Assembly (NCBI GenBank): GCA_014239365.1
Contig: JAAZZB010000035.1
Location: 1-54,152, forward strand
Reading direction: 5' to 3'
Length of the DNA stretch: 54,152 nt
From: Verrucomicrobiia bacterium
GTDB lineage: Bacteria; Verrucomicrobiota; Verrucomicrobiia; Limisphaerales; UBA1100
A model generated the notes under the pieces. The model made no database searches. It was given only the letters and a program-made list of their open reading frames with translations, and had not been told where the DNA came from. Both the position numbers and the translations under genes were made by a program. Shown here in pieces: positions 50,615 to 54,152 of this stretch. The first letter of the stretch is position 1. Each line of letters starts with the position of its first letter.

Positions 50615-51487
50615 CTACTTTTTAGCGGCTTTGGCCAGCGCCTCACGTTCCTTGTCGGTGAGGCTGTCCATTCCCTTTTCAGAAATCTTATCGAGAATGG
50701 AGTCGATGTTTTCCTCAACGAACTCAACTTTTTGCGCCTTGCGTTTGGAAGTACGACGCGGATAAGCCCGTGCGCCGCCGTCGATGGTCACCACTTTACG
50801 TTCCTGCCAACGTTCGCATATCCGTTGCCACCATGGCTCTGCACCCGCCCACGTGCCGCCTTGCACAAAGAATAAAATGAAAAGCACACCACCGAGCAAT
50901 CCACCCAAATGAGCTCCGTGCGCCACCATTGCGGCATTGTCATTTACTACTCCACGCTGAGTGAGAACGCCCAGAAAACCGATTACGGCTAATGCGATGA
51001 GTAGATATTTTGCGCGAATGCGAACAGGGATAATGAACATCAGGAGGATGGTCATTTCGCGATTCCATTGCATTACCGCAAAGGCCGCAATGAGGCCAAA
51101 TACTCCGGCCGACGCACCGACGACTCCGCCGGTGGGGTTGATATGGGTCCAGGCCAATGCGCATTGGATGAAACCACCGGCGATTCCGGACAGCAAATAA
51201 AGCGAGAGCATTCGTTTTTTGCCGAGCGCCTCTTCGATGTGTTTGCCAATCATCCAAATCATCAGGCAGTTGATGATGATGTGAAACAGATCGCCGTGAA
51301 GAAATTGGAATGTCAACAGTTGGTGCACATAGCCTTGCTGAAGCAACGCTGGATACAACGCGAGATTCGAATAAAAACCTTTCAGCGTGAACTGCAAAAT
51401 AAAGCAGAGCACATTGGCAATGATGAGCCATCCCCACATAGGGGTTCCGCCGGGCGCGGTTTCCGGCTGCCAATCCGGCTCGCGCAT
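50615..51487 (-). CDS. Rhomboid-family intramembrane serine protease
   Basis: A 290-residue six-helix membrane protease. The catalytic serine is S126 in TGGVVGASAGVFG and the histidine is H193 in MVAHGAHLGGLLGG; the loop-1 tryptophan/arginine-type segment is replaced by LTFQFLHGDLFHIIINCLMIWMIG. A cytoplasmic tail of about 80 residues ends in VEENIDSILDKISEKGMDSLTDKEREAL, a short C-terminal domain often found on rhomboids of this type. The start is ATG 51487, preceded by an AGG at a good distance; GTG 51508 is an alternative, three bases after the stop of the upstream peptidase gene. Rhomboids cleave transmembrane segments of client proteins; the clients are unknown. Confidence 0.92.
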   Translation of the reverse strand: MREPDWQPETAPGGTPMWGWLIIANVLCFILQFTLKGFYSNLALYPALLQQGYVHQLLTFQFLHGDLFHIIINCLMIWMIGKHIEEALGKKRMLSLYLLSGIAGGFIQCALAWTHINPTGGVVGASAGVFGLIAAFAVMQWNREMTILLMFIIPVRIRAKYLLIALAVIGFLGVLTQRGVVNDNAAMVAHGAHLGGLLGGVLFILFFVQGGTWAGAEPWWQRICERWQERKVVTIDGGARAYPRRTSKRKAQKVEFVEENIDSILDKISEKGMDSLTDKEREALAKAAKK

Positions 51488-51511
51488 ATATGACCTGTCA
51501 TCAAGCACGCG

Positions 51512-53242
51512 TTACTTTAACGCAGCCAACTCAGTTTGCACCAGTTCAATCAGCGGCTTGAAAGCTTCGGTATCGAAGCTGAACGGCGCACCGGCAGCTT
51601 GGAAGAGTTCCGGTAATGGCCGCGAACCGCCGAGTGCGAGGGCATTTTTGTAGTCGGCCAGTGCTTTGGCGCGGTCGCCTTTGCTGTTTTTCCAAACCCA
51701 TAATGCACCGAGCTGGGCGATGCCATATTCGATGTAATAAAACGGGATGAGGAAAATGTGGAGCTGCCGATGCCATAGTTTGAGGTGGGATTGCTCGTGG
51801 CCGGTCCAGTCGATGTCGCCACCGAAGCGGGCGCGGAGGGACATCCATTGGGCGTCGCGTTCTTCGCGGGTGTGATTGGGATGCGTGTAAATCCAATGTT
51901 GAAACGCATCGACCGTAGCGATCCACTGGAAAATCGTGATGATGCCTTCGAGGTGTTCGCGCCGCGCGCGGGTGGCTTCTTCCTCGCCATAAAATTCCTC
52001 GAGATGTTCGTTGCCGATGAGCTCCATACTCATCGAGGCGACCTCACAAAATTCCAGCGGCGCGTGTTGGTAATGATGAATGTCCTCCCCCTGCGCCGCC
52101 AAGGTGTGAAAGGCGTGACCGGCCTCGTGAAGCAGCGTTTCCACATCGCGCTGCAAGCCCACGGCGTTCATAAAAATAAACGGCAAGCGCGCTTCGGGCA
52201 GACTGCTTTGGTATCCGCCGGGCGCTTTGCCTTTGCGATTGGCGAGATCAAGCAACTTATGATCGCGCATCGTTTGGAAGCCACCGGCCAATTCGTCGTC
52301 GACGTGATTGAAAATATTTTTAGTGCGCGCGACCATATCGTCCACTTCGGTGAACGGCTTCAGCGGCGACCGGCCCAGCGGATCCACTCCGGTATCCCAC
52401 GGGCGCAGTGTATCGACCTGCATTTGTTCGCGACGCTCCGCCAGCAGTTGATTGTACAACGGCATCACCAATGTCTCGACGGCTTCGTGAAACTTAAAGC
52501 AATCGTCCGGCTGATAATCAAAGCGCCCTTTGGAAAGGTGCTTGAACTCACGGTAATCCTTGAAGTCCGCGTTGGCGGCAATCTGCACGCGCAGCGCCAT
52601 CAATTTTTCAAACTGATCATCGCAGGCATCCGCCACTTCGAGCCGTTTGTTGGCGACCAACTCCCAAGCTTCCTGCCGGAGCGAGCGATCGTTTTCCTGT
52701 AAGTACACACCCATCTGCACCAGCGTTTTTTCTTCGCCTTGAAACTCGACAGTGAGCGCGCCCATCATTTCCTGATATTCCTGACCGAGCTTGGTTTCCT
52801 GCGTTTCCAACGGCACATTTTCCTCGCGGAACAATTCCACGTACGACGCCCAATCGCGGTCGAGCACTTCGTAACGCGTCTCAGGCAAATTGCCGCGCTG
52901 CGGATGTTCCACAAACAATTTGGACAACTGGAAAAATTTCTCCTTCATTCCCGGCTCGATGTTCTCCACAAAATCGAGGTAGCCCTTCTTGGCGTCTTCA
53001 TTGGAAGTGTGGCACGTCATCGCGATGTATCGGCGCGAGCCATCTTCATCGAGGATCGCGCTCAACTCGCTGACTTCCAAAATCCACGCCTCGAGATCAG
53101 CCGCCGATTCACAACTGCCAATGCGTTCGGCGAGTTGATCAAAAAACGGCTCGATGGCTTTCCAGTTGTCGAGCTTGAGATCCGCGGGCACAAACGCGCG
53201 CGGCTTGAAGGGGGCGAGATTTCCAAACGGCAATAATTCCAT
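51512..53242 (-). CDS. M3-family oligoendopeptidase
   Basis: A 576-residue cytoplasmic zinc peptidase of the oligoendopeptidase F group. The zinc motif HEAGH is at residues 372-376 in VETLLHEAGHAFHTLAAQG, with the downstream glutamate in the EFCEVASMSMELIG stretch. The helical N-terminal half (RRYIAMTCHTSNEDAKKGYLDF, ENDRSLRQEAWELVANKR, YREFKHLSKGRFDY) and the end (PFYYIEYGIAQLGALWVWKN) match the family. The frame is open to 53377, which would overlap the next gene; ATG 53242 gives the expected length. It degrades short peptides. Confidence 0.93.
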   Translation of the reverse strand: MELLPFGNLAPFKPRAFVPADLKLDNWKAIEPFFDQLAERIGSCESAADLEAWILEVSELSAILDEDGSRRYIAMTCHTSNEDAKKGYLDFVENIEPGMKEKFFQLSKLFVEHPQRGNLPETRYEVLDRDWASYVELFREENVPLETQETKLGQEYQEMMGALTVEFQGEEKTLVQMGVYLQENDRSLRQEAWELVANKRLEVADACDDQFEKLMALRVQIAANADFKDYREFKHLSKGRFDYQPDDCFKFHEAVETLVMPLYNQLLAERREQMQVDTLRPWDTGVDPLGRSPLKPFTEVDDMVARTKNIFNHVDDELAGGFQTMRDHKLLDLANRKGKAPGGYQSSLPEARLPFIFMNAVGLQRDVETLLHEAGHAFHTLAAQGEDIHHYQHAPLEFCEVASMSMELIGNEHLEEFYGEEEATRARREHLEGIITIFQWIATVDAFQHWIYTHPNHTREERDAQWMSLRARFGGDIDWTGHEQSHLKLWHRQLHIFLIPFYYIEYGIAQLGALWVWKNSKGDRAKALADYKNALALGGSRPLPELFQAAGAPFSFDTEAFKPLIELVQTELAALK

Positions 53243-53285
53243 GCGCGGGACGATGTCAAAATGCCCGCCAGTTGCGAGCCAAAAA

Positions 53286-54098
53286 TCAGTCAGCACGCCG
53301 AATCCAAACCCCCGTGTGCCGCCAACGCTCCCGCAATTGCTTAGCCGAAATCTCCATTCGACCGGAAAGCGGATCACCCAAAATCATTTTCCCGTCTTCC
53401 TCGCCCAGCCACGCCACCCAGTGATCCATCATAAAACCGTATTTGATGCGAAGCAGCACCGAGCCCTCTTTCGGCAAATCCGCCAGCGAATCGAACCAGC
53501 GATACTCCGCCACCACACCATCGCGCGCGTGCACCCGATTGATCGCCCGCGCCAATTCATCCGGCTCCGTGCCTGTAAAATGCGTGGTGTGCGCCGCCAC
53601 CGCCAGGGCCCCTTCGCCTGAGTCCACTCCCAATCGCCGCAACCCCGTCACCGCCGAGGCCGGGCCGCAGGTGTAATCGCTGGTCTGCGCACACACCTCC
53701 CCGTTGCCGTGCCAACGCGTTTCCATCGCCGACAATTTACCGCGCAACATGGCCGGCGCGATAAAAGGCACCAGTGAATTGATCGCCACCAAAACCACCA
53801 TCACCGTGATGAGTTTGCGAAGATTATCCGTAGAGAGTTTTGGCAAGAGCGTGGTGAACAGCAGCGTCACCGCGCCGCCCATCAAAATAAATTCGGTGCG
53901 CCCGGCCATCAGCCAAGTAATGGGCGGCAAAAACTCCACCTGCGGAAACCGCCGCGCAGCGCCAAAGGCAAGAATGAACGCAACCGGAATCGCATAGCCC
54001 ACCGCCCACCAATGCCCCGGCAGTTTTTGCACGCGCAAACCCAAACGCCAACCGCCAATGGCCAGTGCAATTGCGATGATTGCCAAAAACAAATTCAT
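53286..54098 (-). CDS. Membrane-anchored C39-like cysteine peptidase domain protein
   Basis: A 270-residue protein with four hydrophobic segments in its first 115 residues (LFLAIIAIALAIGG, YAIPVAFILAFGA, FILMGGAVTLLFTTLL, LITVMVVLVAINSLVPFIAP) followed by a soluble C39-type papain-fold domain. Likely active-site residues are Q138 and C144 in CAQTSDYTCGPASAVTGLRRLG, H226 in MMDHWVAWLG and D242 in GDPLSG. C39 domains usually remove double-glycine leaders in ABC exporters; here there is no ATPase, so another substrate or role is likely. It is the first gene of a minus-strand run with the M3 peptidase (43 bases later) and the rhomboid. Confidence 0.8.
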   Translation of the reverse strand: MNLFLAIIAIALAIGGWRLGLRVQKLPGHWWAVGYAIPVAFILAFGAARRFPQVEFLPPITWLMAGRTEFILMGGAVTLLFTTLLPKLSTDNLRKLITVMVVLVAINSLVPFIAPAMLRGKLSAMETRWHGNGEVCAQTSDYTCGPASAVTGLRRLGVDSGEGALAVAAHTTHFTGTEPDELARAINRVHARDGVVAEYRWFDSLADLPKEGSVLLRIKYGFMMDHWVAWLGEEDGKMILGDPLSGRMEISAKQLRERWRHTGVWIRRAD

Positions 54099-54120
54099 GT
54101 GTGCAGCCCTTGTTACCCTT

Positions 54121-54143
54121 GTAGCCCGGGCCGGTGGCCCGGG
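54121..54143. repeat. Partial copy of the gtagcccgg palindromic element
   Basis: gtagcccgggccggtggcccggg matches 12718-12740 with two compensatory changes that keep the hairpin cccgggcc/ggcccggg. The rest of the element may continue beyond the window, though the sequence after it (tggtttcca) already differs. Confidence 0.8.
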
Positions 54144-54152
54144 TGGTTTCCA

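Noticed and set aside
51785..52702. 305-codon open frame on the plus strand
   Set aside because: Antisense to the M3 peptidase gene.
1..54152. tRNA, rRNA, insertion sequence or prophage genes
   Set aside because: Reading the intergenic spaces and translations I found no cloverleaf with CCA end, rRNA-like block, transposase, integrase or phage structural gene. A tRNAscan or Infernal run would be decisive.

Overview
The window looks like a chromosomal segment of a Gram-negative, fairly GC-rich bacterium, most likely from the Verrucomicrobiota (PVC group). This is an inference from gene content and style: secreted sulfatase, Tricorn-type protease, TPR and TlpA lipoprotein-like exported proteins, a TonB/ExbB/ExbD set, three-gene families of large exported beta-rich proteins, many palindromic REP-like intergenic repeats, and few Shine-Dalgarno sequences. 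No rRNA, tRNA, prophage, transposase or CRISPR array was recognised. Coding density is very high and short operons alternate in direction.

Layout. 1-390: a non-coding repeat block (21-bp tandem repeats, then a long palindrome). 394-1426 (-): a small unknown protein and an exported TPR protein. 1514-8199 (+): thiH, a Tat-type phosphoesterase, thiS, mgtE, an MscS channel and two tandem thioredoxin-like proteins, closed by a terminator. 8331-10463: infA, apaG (-) and a beta-CASP metallo-beta-lactamase-fold nuclease. 10511-12716 (+): tonB-exbB-exbD with overlapping stop/start codons. 12761-15215 (-): argG and a DUF1015 gene. 15378-21959: infC (TTG start), an Hsp70, a stand-alone coaB, a small unknown, argS, a PTS EIIA and a membrane HEFTH putative peptidase. 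22028-23256 (+): pyrE, msrA. 23305-28232 (+): three tandem paralogues of a secreted multi-domain family of unknown function. 28323-34503 (+): ubiD-like decarboxylase, sulfatase, a luxE-luxC fatty-acid reductase pair without luciferase, queD and a VOC protein. 34561-42932 (+): Tricorn protease, then an NAD-dependent formate dehydrogenase (fdhB, selenocysteine-containing fdhA, fdhD). 42977-45093 (-): uvrC, gmhA. 45276-49228: thrS (no TGS domain), rpmB, smpB (-), rpoZ (-), polyprenyl synthase. 49225-54098 (-): purB preceded by a rhomboid protease, an M3 oligopeptidase and a membrane C39-like peptidase.

How the parts work together. Much of the window is translation and core metabolism (infA, infC, argS, thrS, rpmB, smpB, rpoZ, argG, pyrE, purB, coaB, thiH/thiS). 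The clearest functional module is the soluble formate dehydrogenase: a NuoE-NuoF fusion feeds electrons between NAD(H) and a catalytic subunit whose active-site selenocysteine is encoded by an in-frame TGA at 40490-40492, followed by a hairpin with a GGTCT loop like a bacterial SECIS. FdhD follows for cofactor sulfuration. The luxE-luxC pair predicts reduction of fatty acids to aldehydes for a purpose other than light. The three-paralogue cluster is the strongest candidate for an undescribed exported system.

All calls rest on reading the translations and the DNA by eye; no database search was run.
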